Positions 47,501-51,922 of a DNA stretch of 64,000 nucleotides are shown here, in pieces. This stretch comes from Aradus depressus (Eukaryota > Arthropoda > Insecta > Hemiptera > Aradidae). The stretch covers positions 12,455,601 to 12,519,600 of the forward strand of contig OY759225.1 in NCBI GenBank assembly GCA_963662175.1, given 5' to 3'. The translations under genes and the position numbers were made by a program. The notes beneath the pieces are model-generated. The model did not search any database, was not told the origin of the DNA, and saw only the letters and a list, made by a program, of their open reading frames with translations. Position 1 is the stretch's first letter, and each line of letters opens with the position of its first letter.

Positions 47501-48946
47501 CTTCAAAGTTGGCTGAAAGACATGATCATAGGGCAGAGCCAGGGGCGTAGCCAGTATTTTGTTGAGCAGGGGGGGGGGGGGGGGGGGGGGGGGGGCAAAG
47601 TAAGGTTACAGGGGGGGGGGGGGGGGGGGAGGTTAAAAAGTAAATTCATTTTTTTTAAACTAATTTCAAAAATTCATTTAACATATCAATTAATACATTT
47701 TTTCTAGTCTGGCGGGGGTAAAATGTTTTTTTACATATTTTCCAAGCATTTTTACCTTTAAAATTTGAGATGTTTGATGGGGTACTTTCTTTTTGTGCCA
47801 TGGGAGCTTGGACTATTAGGTTACCTGTCTGAATCTCTAGGCTCTTCAATTCAATTATAAAATAATTCAAGATACTTACTAAAAAAACTTCCTAATATAT
47901 ATGCTAATTTTAATAATTTTATGCAAAACAGTCAAAACGGAACGGAACTGTTAGACGAAAACTTCGTCAAAACCTCAAAACAAACTATCACGTGAACACA
48001 AACACAGTGAACAGTTACAGCACATGGCCTGCGGCCTGCACTTACAACAGCTGATTGCTGATTTAGGAGTCAGAAGAACGGGAAATTTGATGATCCTATG
48101 GTAACTTGCAAGCAATGCATTTTTAATAAAAACTATTTTTTTAGTTTATTTAATTTTTATATTTTTATTTCTCTGGCCAGGGGGGGGGGGGCACATGCCC
48201 CCCCCTGGCTACGCCCATGGGCAGAGCTCATAGTGTACACATCTGACAACGCAAGAAACTTCAATAAATGTACGTTTCAGTTTATTGTCGAAAAGATAAT
48301 AAACGTTCCTTCAATTGTATTCAAACTAGCAATAACTTTTTCAGTTATTATTGTTTAAATCTTGAAAATAATACATCAGTTCGTTAGTTGCTAGTTGTTA
48401 TACTTAACTTTAATTTTGATTCTACTAATGTATGGTTTTAGAAATAATGTAATATAATATTGATATTTCAAACAAAATGACAATGAGAATGAAAACTTAT
48501 TTTAATAATGCATTGAATACGAACCATTTCTAAGAGCTGAGACATCTTAAGCCTAAGGTAAACAGTCAAAATGTCAGAGTTGTTGGAAACAGGTCGAATT
48601 AGACGATTGTAATTGGAAAGAAGATCATCATAAAGACGTTTAGCTTCAGGATTGGCTTCAATTTGCTTCATACCTAATATAAAACAAAAAATATAATAAT
48701 TTAAAAAGAAAAAAATTAATGTAACATGAGTGCAAATTTTTAAAAATGGCTTAAAAATAATAGGAAACATAAGAAAAGAAAAAACTTTACAGAAAAATGT
48801 ATACAAATTGCAAATAAATTATTTAGTGTTAAATATAAGTCAACATTTAAACAGTTTTTTTCTTTTAGTTTACAAGAAACTAACTTACCTTGTACAACTG
48901 GGGTATAAAAATATAAAACTGAAGTAAAAATAACGAGTAATTTCAT
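14103..48946 (-). CDS. nAChRbeta1: Nicotinic acetylcholine receptor subunit beta1 (11 coding exons)
   Basis: This is a Cys-loop ligand-gated cation channel subunit of the neuronal postsynaptic membrane; in insects beta1 co-assembles with alpha subunits and helps form the acetylcholine and neonicotinoid site. Splicing 11 exons in phase gives 1602 nt, 533 aa. Order: signal peptide (residues 1-19), extracellular domain with an NNS glycosylation site, Cys-loop C154-C168 (13 residues between), loop [14 protein letters not shown] without the vicinal Cys pair that defines alpha subunits, TM1 about 246-269, GEK cation-selectivity motif at 274-276, TM2 about 277-298, TM3 about 308-331, a cytoplasmic loop, the amphipathic helix with [20 protein letters not shown], and TM4 about 476-497. 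The beta1-specific SPSTHKM and LMMRRP blocks and the missing YxCC identify beta1. Introns hold dozens of transposons. Residue 83 in loop D (W-V-E-Q) is Glu, see findings. Confidence 0.93.
14322..15784. other. nAChR intron 10, repeat-poor part
   Basis: This intron sequence is AT-rich. Near 15000-15070 and 15120-15190 a block recurs (CATGAGAGAATGCCCAAAATG-like, then GGGGTGGG), a degenerate tandem duplication. No gene is seen. Confidence 0.4.
15785..16045 (+). repeat. SINE-A copy, degraded head
   Basis: The head is damaged (CTGAGCACAAAAAAGATCGCG) but the body is recognisable, ending AAAGCCCGGGCATGAG. An R2 fragment (AGGAAGTTATGTAATCAG) follows directly. Confidence 0.75.
16243..17050 (+). pseudogene. 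Mariner transposon remnant with internally deleted transposase
   Basis: The left terminus is TACGAGGTGTGTTCAAAATG, a common mariner end. A frame at 16436-16590 starts [20 protein letters not shown], the N-terminal HTH of mauritiana/SETMAR-like mariners. The middle is deleted. The continuation reads [19 protein letters not shown] with later frameshifts. The right inverted end is not found. Confidence 0.82.
17293..17330 (+). repeat. SINE-A 3' end fragment
   Basis: Only TCGAAGTTAAAAGCCCGGGC and a few following bases remain, next to a GC-rich block with runs of G and C (17226-17280). Confidence 0.6.
17905..18196. repeat. Large palindrome, arms about 125 bp, AT microsatellite at centre
   Basis: The left arm starts CAACGAAACGCGTT and the right arm ends AACGCGTTTCGTTG. 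They are near-perfect inverted copies around an (AT)n run at about 18031-18069. Such a sequence can form a long hairpin. Confidence 0.92.
18202..18288. repeat. Second palindrome, arms about 43 bp, no spacer
   Basis: ATACATGCTAAAACTATCC at the left is mirrored by GGATAGTTTTAGCATGTAT at the right, meeting at about 18245 almost without a spacer. Confidence 0.92.
18911..19492. mobile_element. Fold-back element split by a SINE-A copy
   Basis: Outer arms (ATGATAGATAAAACACTTT and its inverse) at 18911-18945 and 19454-19490 continue inward to arms 19281-19355 and 19385-19453 (TTGAACACTTACATTGTC, then GTACCGGTTTCGGCTTACG). SINE-A sits inside the left arm with TTGAA on both sides. There is no ORF. Confidence 0.75.
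18951..19276 (-). repeat. SINE-A copy, full length
   Basis: It spans from the telomere-like tail (GGTTAGGTTTTATGACTCATG on the plus strand) to the head (GAGCTACCGGCGCCC). It lacks part of the GGTGAATAAAAATT segment. Confidence 0.88.
19560..19960. repeat. Dispersed repeat family R2, internal part
   Basis: It consists of repeated sub-blocks of GGCAGTTATTAGAGTTTT, TTAAGCCTCCCC and ATTTCATGTCGATACATTC. They recur at 21480-21720, 27180-27440, 37090-37310 and 45070-45180. The blocks themselves are arranged as imperfect tandem units of about 120 bp. Confidence 0.6.
20010..20355 (-). repeat. SINE-A copy, full length with 11-bp TSD
   Basis: The TSD AAAATAATGTT is exact at 19999-20009 and 20356-20366. 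The copy runs from the AGGTTAGGTTTTATGACTC tail to GAGCTACCGGAGCCCT. Confidence 0.92.
20570..21080 (-). mobile_element. Non-LTR retrotransposon (family J) fragment
   Basis: The minus strand carries the same RT region as 23480-24100: codons for [20 protein letters not shown] sequence and NRRSKL, with stops. It is near-identical at DNA level to the plus-strand copy 3 kb away. Confidence 0.7.
21483..21896 (+). repeat. Duplicated R2-containing unit, copy 1
   Basis: Together with the following SINE-A this stretch matches the reverse complement of 36859-37317. Shared blocks include GAGGTTTTGGTCACACATAT, AAATATCTTTTTATTATTGG and CGCCGATGTAAATACATTACA. Confidence 0.75.
21897..22240 (+). repeat. SINE-A copy, full length
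   Basis: The head is GGGGCGCCGATAGCTCAGTG and the B-box region AGGTTCGACACCCG. The tail is degraded (TACCTAACCC). It sits at the same position of the duplicated unit as the copy at 36539-36858, so it was present before the duplication. Confidence 0.9.
22241..23479. other. nAChR intron 10, no gene recognised
   Basis: The stretch is AT-rich. The minus-strand frame at 22803-22991 is hydrophobic but unsupported. Confidence 0.4.
23480..24361 (+). mobile_element. Non-LTR retrotransposon (family J), 5'-truncated copy with poly(A)
   Basis: Frames encode [60 protein letters not shown] and [14 protein letters not shown], the C-terminal end of ORF2. A 3'UTR and a 12-A tail end at 24361. Several stops show it is dead. 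It lies in nAChR intron 10, with the tail about 44 bp from the exon 10 donor. Confidence 0.85.
24406..24518 (-). CDS. nAChRbeta1: nAChR beta1 exon 10 (MA amphipathic helix)
   Basis: It encodes [20 protein letters not shown] and [18 protein letters not shown]. The acceptor GTTGCAG|CC is the first AG after a pyrimidine-rich stretch and keeps the frame. The donor is GAG|GTACGT. The poly(A) end of a LINE lies about 44 bp past the donor. Confidence 0.92.
24958..25287 (-). repeat. SINE-A copy, near full length
   Basis: It runs from the tail TTAGGTTAGGTTTTATGACTC to the head GAGCTACCGGCGCGCC, with a small deletion around the GAGCCCGACTC segment. Confidence 0.88.
25313..26463 (+). mobile_element. 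Tc1/mariner-superfamily element with DUF4817-type transposase
   Basis: Inverted ends of about 90 bp (TTAGGGATCTTATAGTAAAC…AGGTCCGCAAATGCTT) lie at 25316-25405 and 26341-26434. The right side continues to a TTACACCCTGTA terminus at 26463, while the left end lacks its outer ~37 bp. It carries the ORF at 25552-26301. Confidence 0.8.
25552..26301 (+). CDS. Transposase, internally deleted, DUF4817/DDE type
   Basis: A 249-codon open frame. Residues 1-60 ([20 protein letters not shown] and [12 protein letters not shown]) are the HTH region typical of insect DUF4817 transposases. After about residue 88 the frame jumps to the DDE half: [20 protein letters not shown] holds the second catalytic Asp. 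The segment [17 protein letters not shown] stands where W-P-x-R-S-P-D-L-T is usual, so the conserved Asp is Asn here. Normal family length is about 350-400 residues, so the first catalytic Asp region is missing. The frame stays open across the deletion. It is probably non-functional as a transposase. The start ATG at 25552 precedes a typical MxxFxNAEY beginning. Confidence 0.8.
   Translation: MPRMFANAEYADILFVYGFYKGNSYAPVEEYRRRFPLRRIPRRRVFQATYQRIRETGRVTELPTRIINSRVNVNRRENIIRHYQHQFSVNVWLGIIDRYLLSPIFLPARFNSGAMLILENDLVDILEDIPLNLRVHSWFQMDGCPAHNGRVIRDWMDRNYPRRWIGRFGLVRWPARSSNLTSMDFYVWGALKTNVYSQSVNTREELVERIQSACDEIRGQKQEVLTAINAVARRCQLCLQQGRHFEQLL
26464..27069. other. Intronic stretch with an R2 fragment
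   Basis: R2 blocks (TTTTCAACGGAATTTCATG, GTGAACAAGATGACTTC) occupy about 26660-26830. The rest is unassigned AT-rich sequence. Confidence 0.45.
27070..27170 (-). repeat. SINE-A 5' (head) fragment
   Basis: It carries the inverted head only: AAACTAAGGGTCTCGGCCGG to AACTACCAGCGCCC. Confidence 0.75.
27540..28075 (+). repeat. Dispersed repeat R4 with a LINE insertion
   Basis: The outer parts (TTTTTCTCCAATGTAGCACT at 27558 and TACGTCGTACTGATATTA to GACCTCGGTCTCAGGATAAT at 27954-28040) match 45990-46061 plus 46444-46545. They also match the tail at 61800-61862. Repeat R4 ends in a (T)n CATTTCATTTCA tail. Confidence 0.65.
27596..27950 (+). mobile_element. Non-LTR retrotransposon fragment inside R4
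   Basis: The frame encodes [20 protein letters not shown] and [18 protein letters not shown], the usual post-RT end (Q-x-K-x-LR..NAPWYV-N) of jockey/R1-group ORF2. It is flanked by TTTATTTC at 27586-27593 and again near 27939-27946, a possible TSD. Confidence 0.65.
28427..28448. repeat. Poly(G) tract, 22 bases
   Basis: This is an uninterrupted G run in intron 10-9 sequence of the receptor gene. No element boundary is obvious. Confidence 0.9.
28680..30059 (+). mobile_element. Non-LTR retrotransposon (family C, CR1/RTE-like) 3' half
   Basis: The frame 28700-29053 encodes [20 protein letters not shown] and [20 protein letters not shown], the RT thumb region. The next frame continues [20 protein letters not shown] and [18 protein letters not shown]. 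The 3'UTR ends in (ATT)n at 30040-30059, as in CR1-like LINEs with short tandem tails. The UTR end is shared with the reverse-oriented copy at 53419-53690. Confidence 0.8.
30291..30856 (+). repeat. Two-copy repeat R5, copy 1
   Basis: It is collinear with 59441-60050 over the whole length, with small indels. It holds GTGTTTAGGCTTAA, AGTGAATTAACGG, ATATGTACAGGATATATGC and ends ATGGCATCTCTTT. There are no terminal repeats and no recognised protein. Confidence 0.75.
30929..31936 (+). pseudogene. Mariner transposase pseudogene, nearly full length
   Basis: Starts [20 protein letters not shown] and continues [10 protein letters not shown] in one frame. A frameshift near 31085 moves to the frame 31083-31625. 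That frame holds the DDE domain with [19 protein letters not shown] (first catalytic Asp), [20 protein letters not shown] and [13 protein letters not shown] stop at 31623 interrupts before the HHDNA motif. The remaining C-terminus is recognisable to about 31936. Length and motif order fit mariner transposases of about 345 aa. Inactive. Confidence 0.9.
31937..33263. other. nAChR intron 9, no gene recognised
   Basis: The stretch holds AT-rich and mixed sequence, R2-like scraps near 32500-32620 and a poly(G) run of 24 at 33140-33163. Confidence 0.4.
33272..33926 (+). mobile_element. hAT transposon, internally deleted
   Basis: The inverted termini are CAGTGGTCGGCAAAGTGCGG at the left and …AGTTTGCCGACCACTG at the right. 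The TSDs are GCTTAAGT (33264-33271) and GCCTAAGT (33927-33934), 8 bp with one mismatch. Subterminal GGCTCTTTGGCTC repeats are present at both ends. Confidence 0.9.
33430..33768 (+). pseudogene. hAT transposase C-terminal (dimerisation) fragment
   Basis: This 112-codon frame encodes the hAT C-terminal dimerisation region: [20 protein letters not shown] followed by [18 protein letters not shown]. The catalytic core is missing. It is the relic ORF of the element at 33272-33926. Confidence 0.85.
34004..34113 (-). CDS. nAChRbeta1: nAChR beta1 exon 9 (cytoplasmic loop)
   Basis: It encodes [20 protein letters not shown] and ends FRDHSSQPS. It is Ser/Thr rich and probably phosphorylatable. Acceptor GTTTCAG|T, donor TTCAG|GTAAGG, phase 1. 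Confidence 0.9.
34590..34825 (-). mobile_element. Non-LTR retrotransposon (family J) C-terminal fragment
   Basis: The minus strand encodes [20 protein letters not shown] and [16 protein letters not shown], parallel to 3306-3566. A SINE-A fragment joins directly at its 5' side. Confidence 0.75.
34826..34983 (-). repeat. SINE-A 3' fragment
   Basis: It runs from CATATCGCCTACTACCAG to CATCGCACAGGCTTGG, without head or tail. Confidence 0.8.
35386..35502. repeat. Tandem array, 31-bp unit, about 3.8 copies
   Basis: Unit starts are 35386, 35417, 35448 and 35479. Each unit joins GCTTGTAGGGGATATCGTG to an A5 G7-8 run. The units are practically identical, so the array is young or homogenised. Confidence 0.95.
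35646..35921 (-). repeat. SINE-A copy with deletions
   Basis: It runs from ACTCATGCCAGGGCTTTAAC to the head remnant TTAGCTACCGACGCCC. Part of the head between the boxes is lost. Confidence 0.82.
36327..36482 (-). CDS. nAChRbeta1: nAChR beta1 exon 8 (start of cytoplasmic loop)
   Basis: It encodes [36 protein letters not shown] and [11 protein letters not shown]. The SPSTH and LMMRRP blocks are beta1 hallmarks. A SINE-A copy begins only about 56 bp upstream of its acceptor. Confidence 0.93.
36539..36858 (-). repeat. SINE-A copy close to nAChR exon 8
   Basis: It runs from ATGCCCGGGCTTTTAACTAC to CTATAGGCGCCCC. Its tail end lies about 56 bp upstream (in transcript direction) of the exon 8 acceptor at 36483. 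Its outer flank matches the one at 21897. Confidence 0.88.
36859..37317 (-). repeat. Duplicated R2-containing unit, copy 2
   Basis: This is the reverse complement of 21483-21896 with moderate divergence and an extra insertion near 36920-37000. Confidence 0.72.
37320..37396 (-). repeat. SINE-A head fragment
   Basis: Only the tRNA-like part survives: GGCCGGGTTTCGAACCC to GAGCTACCGGCGCCCTC. Confidence 0.82.
37714..37840. mobile_element. hAT MITE, 127 bp, inside SINE-A
   Basis: The inverted termini are CAGTGGTCGCCAAAC and GTTTGGCGACCACTG. The exact 8-bp TSD CTCCAGAG lies at 37706-37713 and 37841-37848. Related ends are found on the hAT element at 33272. Confidence 0.93.
37885..38398 (+). mobile_element. 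Unclassified insertion R6 with internal tandem duplication
   Basis: It starts near CAGTAATACCCGGCGTTGCC and ends near CGTTCGTGAGTTATAGCGG followed by TATATATA. Two sub-blocks of about 95 bp (AAAGATTGCGTGAGTGGATG context) repeat with a period of about 130. It interrupts SINE-A. The CCCGGCGTTGCCCGGG start resembles a widespread invertebrate repeat, but I cannot name its class. Confidence 0.6.
38446..39133. other. nAChR intron 7, no gene recognised
   Basis: The sequence is AT-rich with many A and T runs. Confidence 0.4.
39148..39496 (+). repeat. SINE-A reference copy, 349 bp with exact 14-bp TSD
   Basis: The TSD TATTTTTTTACTGA is exact at 39134-39147 and 39497-39510. The copy starts GGGCGCCGGTTGCTCAGTGG, has the body motif TTTGGATGGGACGTTAAGCG and ends CATAAAACCTAACCTAACC. 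TSD length and position are those of LINE-mediated insertion. This copy defines both ends of the family. Confidence 0.95.
39511..40394. other. nAChR intron 7, no gene recognised
   Basis: AT-rich stretch. A half MITE block (TGTGGTTGGTATAAGAATG to ATAGCCACATCACAT) at 40013-40055 resembles the ends of the MITE at 54516. Confidence 0.4.
40395..40710 (+). repeat. Dispersed repeat family R2, copy
   Basis: It carries ACGAAGTATAGGGGAAGCTA, GTTTTCACTACAATTTGATG, AACACGATAATTCCCGATAG and CCAAACGGTCGACTGG, the longest R2 stretch in one piece here. Confidence 0.6.
40995..41298 (-). CDS. nAChRbeta1: nAChR beta1 exon 7 (TM1-TM3)
   Basis: It encodes the pore domain from [18 protein letters not shown] through the TM2 segment [20 protein letters not shown] to the end of TM3, VCVLNVHF. 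The donor is TTCAG|GTAATT. The TM2 Ser-Ser pair replaces the more usual Cys-Ile-Ser spacing. Confidence 0.96.
41340..42480. other. nAChR intron 6, no gene recognised
   Basis: An (AT)n microsatellite lies at about 41379-41408. The block at 41955-42175 is less AT-rich (GGGCGCGCGCTCTGCCAG) and differs from its surroundings; I do not recognise it. Confidence 0.4.
42489..42645 (-). CDS. nAChRbeta1: nAChR beta1 exon 6 (loop C)
   Basis: It encodes [20 protein letters not shown] and ends [15 protein letters not shown]. The tip of loop C lacks the adjacent Cys pair, so the subunit is non-alpha. Donor TCTG|GTCAGT, phase 1. Confidence 0.93.
42893..43188 (-). repeat. SINE-A copy, old and diverged
   Basis: It runs from GTTTTTATAACTCATG to AACTGGCGCACTCC. 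Many substitutions and a shortened body mark it as older than the others. Confidence 0.75.
43280..43415 (+). repeat. SINE-A internal fragment
   Basis: It holds ATCCTTCGGATGAGACGTTA and TCGGGCTCATGTCCACGAG. It follows an (AT)n run at 43233-43270. Confidence 0.75.
43437..44100. mobile_element. Pogo-like non-autonomous element with repetitive interior
   Basis: The inverted ends are CAGTAGAACCTC and GAGGTTCTACTG. The left flank is TA but the right flank is TG, so the target duplication is lost or the boundary is worn. The interior is built from many degenerate copies of an approximately 15-bp block, ACCTCTATAACTCGAA. No ORF. Confidence 0.75.
44126..44466 (+). repeat. SINE-A copy, full length
   Basis: It runs from GGGCGCCGGTAGCTTAGTGG to ATGAGTCATAAAACCTAACC. 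It is wedged between the pogo-like element and an (AT)n run. Confidence 0.9.
44693..44873 (-). CDS. nAChRbeta1: nAChR beta1 exon 5 (loop E and Cys-loop)
   Basis: It encodes [20 protein letters not shown] and the Cys-loop [15 protein letters not shown], then [12 protein letters not shown]. Acceptor GTTTCAG|T and donor TTTCAG|GTAATC are canonical. Confidence 0.95.
45000..45345 (+). repeat. Dispersed repeat family R2, copy
   Basis: It carries TCAGTCAAATCGGCCAAACG, AACTCTAATAACTGCCGATG, TTTTAGTTCAGACGGTCGAT and GGTGGGGAAGTACATTGCC. Confidence 0.55.
45469..45657 (+). repeat. SINE-A copy with internal deletion
   Basis: The head is intact (GGCGCCGGTAGCTCAGTGG). After CCGAGGCC the body jumps directly to CACAGTAGAGTCGGGCTC. 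The tail is CCTAACCTAACCT. TTCATCA lies on both sides, a likely partial TSD. Confidence 0.88.
45990..46545 (+). repeat. Dispersed repeat R4, copy carrying a MITE
   Basis: It matches the R4 parts at 27540-27595 and 27951-28075. The MITE at 46062-46443 splits the segment ACTATATTTCATTG. Confidence 0.7.
46062..46443. mobile_element. MITE with 28-bp inverted ends and 4-bp TSD
   Basis: The left end GAGGAGTTTGGAGCCAGAG continues CGGACCAAC; the right end is its inverse with one mismatch. Comparison with the uninterrupted R4 copy at about 27970-27990 shows ATTT duplicated on both sides. There is no ORF. The superfamily is unknown to me. Confidence 0.8.
46799..46904 (-). repeat. SINE-A head fragment, diverged
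   Basis: It runs from TTTTACCTCCCAATAAATTA to TTGAGCAACCGGCACCC. Confidence 0.7.
46980..47089 (-). CDS. nAChRbeta1: nAChR beta1 exon 4
   Basis: It encodes [16 protein letters not shown] and then [12 protein letters not shown]. The donor AACAA|GTGAGT leaves phase 2, completed to Asn by the next exon. Confidence 0.92.
47170..47214 (-). CDS. nAChRbeta1: nAChR beta1 exon 3 (loop D, first half)
   Basis: This is a 45-nt exon, [15 protein letters not shown], with acceptor TTCCAGAATTTCAG-like CAG| and donor CAG|GTAGGT, phase 0 on both sides. A separate 45-nt exon at this place is typical of nAChR genes. Confidence 0.9.
47540..48219. mobile_element. Non-autonomous hAT-type element in nAChR intron 2
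   Basis: The termini are CAGGGGCGTAGCCAG and CTGGCTACGCCCATG. The exact 8-bp TSD GGCAGAGC lies at 47532-47539 and 48220-48227. Two poly(G) runs (47569-47595 and 47611-47629) lie near the left end and a G/C run near the right. No transposase. Confidence 0.9.
48525..48673 (-). CDS. nAChRbeta1: nAChR beta1 exon 2 (N-terminal helix)
   Basis: The acceptor is ATATTAG|GTATGAAG. The exon encodes [20 protein letters not shown] and a stretch ending KMSQLLEM. The donor ATG|GTTCGT is weak, but it is the only GT that keeps phase with exon 3 and matches the length of other beta1 subunits. Confidence 0.85.
48889..48946 (-). CDS. nAChRbeta1: nAChR beta1 exon 1 (start codon, signal peptide)
   Basis: ATG at 48946-48944 opens [19 protein letters not shown], a hydrophobic signal peptide. 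The donor is CAAG|GTAAGT after 48889, phase 1. The 5'UTR upstream is not resolved. Confidence 0.85.
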
Positions 48947-49879
48947 GTTGAAAATGAAAATGTCAGAAAACTTGAAGGAAGATCAGCTGTACAGCATCCA
49001 CTGATCAATGTTTTGGAACGGACGTTTCCAACTAGTTACATTAATGTCCGCTAGATGCTGCTAACATCTCTCACAAGATCTGCTCTCTCATTAAAATAAT
49101 AAGAATCTTTATTGACTGGACTGAATCTAATATACAATTTGTTTCGTATATTTATTTAAATATATTTACAAGCGAAAAAGATAAATGCATACATATATAT
49201 CTACAATAAATCTGTGGAAAAACAACAGTAGTTAGACTAGAACATACTACCATAAATAAAAATATCGGGATATTTTTTTTTCATATATATTTTACATAGA
49301 AACTGTATATTTAGGTATATAAATATTATTTAATTATTTATTTTTTAAAGCCCTAACTATACAAAAAATGCACCACTAGCGACTGGGCTTATACACGTAT
49401 ACTATTCATACCCAGCGGTGAACCCGAGAAAAATAATAAAAACAGAAAAAAACTTAAATTTGTAGTAAATAATACCAAAGAGTAATAAATAAATTATTAT
49501 ATTTACATCAAAAAGTTTTGTGAGTAATGAAATATTGCAAAGTTGACATAAGAGATCAATAAGAAATAATAATGATGAGAAGAATGAATTATACAATAAA
49601 AATTGTGAAATTCTAAAATAGAGATAATATTTATACAGTTAATAATTGGAAATGAATACTATAAATAATAAAAACGAAAATAGGTACTAGGTTAATTTGA
49701 ACTAAGAGGGGAAAATAGGAAAATATATAGAGAACTATATCATAACCAGAGAGAGACATTAAACAACTAAATTCATACTAATAATGGTCGTAATAATAAT
49801 ATAAATACTATATATATATAATTAACAAATTTATTAAGAACAAATTAAATGAAAGTTTAAATTAAATAAGTCAAGGGTT
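48947..49879. other. Region upstream of the nAChR start, no gene recognised
   Basis: This should hold the 5'UTR and promoter of the receptor gene. I see no clear initiator or further exon. The sequence is AT-rich. Confidence 0.4.
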
Positions 49880-50182
49880 GAGGTATTTAAAGTAAAAATA
49901 GTTCGTTTATTCTAACTTTAATGTTCGTAATACTAGTAGTCTTAATAAAAGAATCTTAATATTGAATATCAAGTATTAGTTAATAAATTACGAGTATTAT
50001 TAATCTTTCGATCGATGATTTTAAAGTAAAAATATTAAAACGAGGTATTTAAAGTAAAAATAGTTCGTTTATTCTAACTTTAATGTTCGTAATACTAGTA
50101 GTCTTAATAAAAGAATCTTAATATTGAATATCAAGTATTGGTTAATAAATTACGAGTATTATTAATCTTTCGATCGATGATT
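49880..50182. repeat. Direct duplication, 141-bp copies, period 162
   Basis: Copies at 49880-50020 and 50042-50182 differ by one base (AGTATTAG versus AGTATTGG). The linker 50021-50041 is itself an imperfect copy of the internal TTTAAAGTAAAAATA block. Confidence 0.95.
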
Positions 50183-50503
50183 CCCCAACTGTATTAAATC
50201 TGTAGTTCGCGGAAAATATTTATATTTTATTTGTTTCTGTCGCGAACCAGAATAACAATGATGTATTTTACATATTAGATATAATATGTATTTCAAGGAA
50301 CATTACTTCAAAAACAAAACCTTAACATTCGCGAGGGCTCCGTTCCAAATGTTGATTGCGAATGTCAAATTCGCAAATGTTAGTCTATTCTGTGTAAAGA
50401 GAGGAGTTGGGTTCAATCATTAAAGTAAATGCTTAAAAAAAAATGAAATTGCATAAACGAAATTTATAATTGAACAATTTATATTACTATAATTATACGT
50501 ACA

Positions 50504-50850
50504 GGTTAGGTTAGGTTTTATGACTCATGCCCGGGCTTTAACTACGAGGTCATATCGCCTACTACCAGAGCGCTCTTTCGTCACTCTGGTGGACATGAGC
50601 CCGACTCTACTGTGGGAGTCCTAAATTTTGCCTACCCTAAATTTTTATTCATCTAGGGTAGGGGTCTTTAACGAGTACCTGACATCGTACAGGCTCGGGA
50701 CCATCGCTTAACGTCCCATCCGAAGGGCGGCGTGCTTAAGTTTATTTTACCTCCCAGATAAAATAAACTAAGGGCCTCGGTCGGGCTACGAACCCACGAC
50801 CTTGAGCTCAGAAGTCAAGCACGCATACCACTGAGCTACCGGCGCCCTCC
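50504..50850 (-). repeat. SINE-A copy, full length with exact 10-bp TSD
   Basis: The TSD TATACGTACA lies at 50494-50503 and 50851-50860. The copy runs from the tail GGTTAGGTTAGGTTTTATG to GGCGCCCTCC. Confidence 0.95.
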
Positions 50851-50860
50851 TATACGTACA

Positions 50861-51537
50861 TATATATTACATATGTACATATTAATTTTATGTATATAAA
50901 AATCCTAAATATGTACATATATTGAACGACTTTTGATAACGCCCCCGAATCTTATCAAATTTTCTTTTGATTTAATCTTTTACGGTAGATTCGTTTATAA
51001 CAAACACACGACCAACCATCGACGCACTTTCTTTTAATCGGTCTATAATGTTTAGTTTTTCTCCAATAGAAAGCACTTTTTTTTATTTTTTCCTACGGTA
51101 GTGTCATATTGAAAGCGAAAGAAGAACTAATGAAAATACAGAAATGCCACCTGTGTTTGAATAAGATTTAATGGAAAAGATTATTATGAGAATGTGGAAA
51201 TGAGGCCCCGATCTATTTCCGAGAAGCACAAACAGGTCCCCGTGTAACGTATAATAGAACGATAAACAGAACTCGGTACAATAAAATAAGTGTCTTTTAC
51301 AAATTTCATATGAAGAAATGAGATGTTCTTTTTTATTTTGACTAGTTTCATTTATTTTGTCCGATTTTCTTTTGAAATAGTAATTCATTCCACTACATGG
51401 ACCTGTGGTCATATTATGCACTGGGAATTATTAGACAGTAAATCATTGAGAGAAATAATTTCTTGAACAGTGCCTTGAAAATTTTAATTGTACCTATCAT
51501 TTAAATTTATTTTCAATTTTCGTTTAGAAAAATCTGT
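50861..51537. other. Intergenic, no gene recognised
   Basis: AT-rich. The piece TTTTTCTCCAATAGAAAGCA near 51057 resembles the start of repeat R4. The minus frame at 51104-51421 has no family features. Confidence 0.4.
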
Positions 51538-51922
51538 ATATCGTCGCCTAAGATGCAACATTGTGCATCTCAAATTTCGTTATTTCACAAGGGAAGCAAA
51601 AAACTTCTTATCTCCGAATCTGATACCAGTTTTATATTGCCGGAAACATTATAATAAGAATCTTCAGTCTGATTTTCATGAGAAATAGTCACAAAACAGA
51701 AACTAAGCATTTAATGGAATTTCATTGGGATGCACAAAGAGGACGACTCCAGTCGTTTTGAGAGTGTCAGTGTTGGCAAAAATGTATTAGTGACGCTCCT
51801 GGTGGTTAGTCCTAAAACTATGGTTTCATCGTATTTGGTGTAAAAATTTGAATCCAGTAATGTGCATTGTTGATTTTCGATAAAAATTGAGATGCACTAT
51901 GTTGCATCTTAGGCGACGATAT
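51538..51922. mobile_element. MITE with about 36-bp inverted ends
   Basis: The left end ATATCGTCGCCTAAGATGC continues to GTGCATCTCAA. The right end mirrors it with one or two mismatches (TTGAGATGCACTATGTTGC…). The TSD cannot be fixed because the flanks are AT-rich and similar. No ORF. Confidence 0.8.

Noticed and set aside
51104..51421. 105-codon minus-strand ORF
   Set aside because: It is rich in Ser, Ile and Leu as expected of AT-rich noncoding DNA, with no domain.
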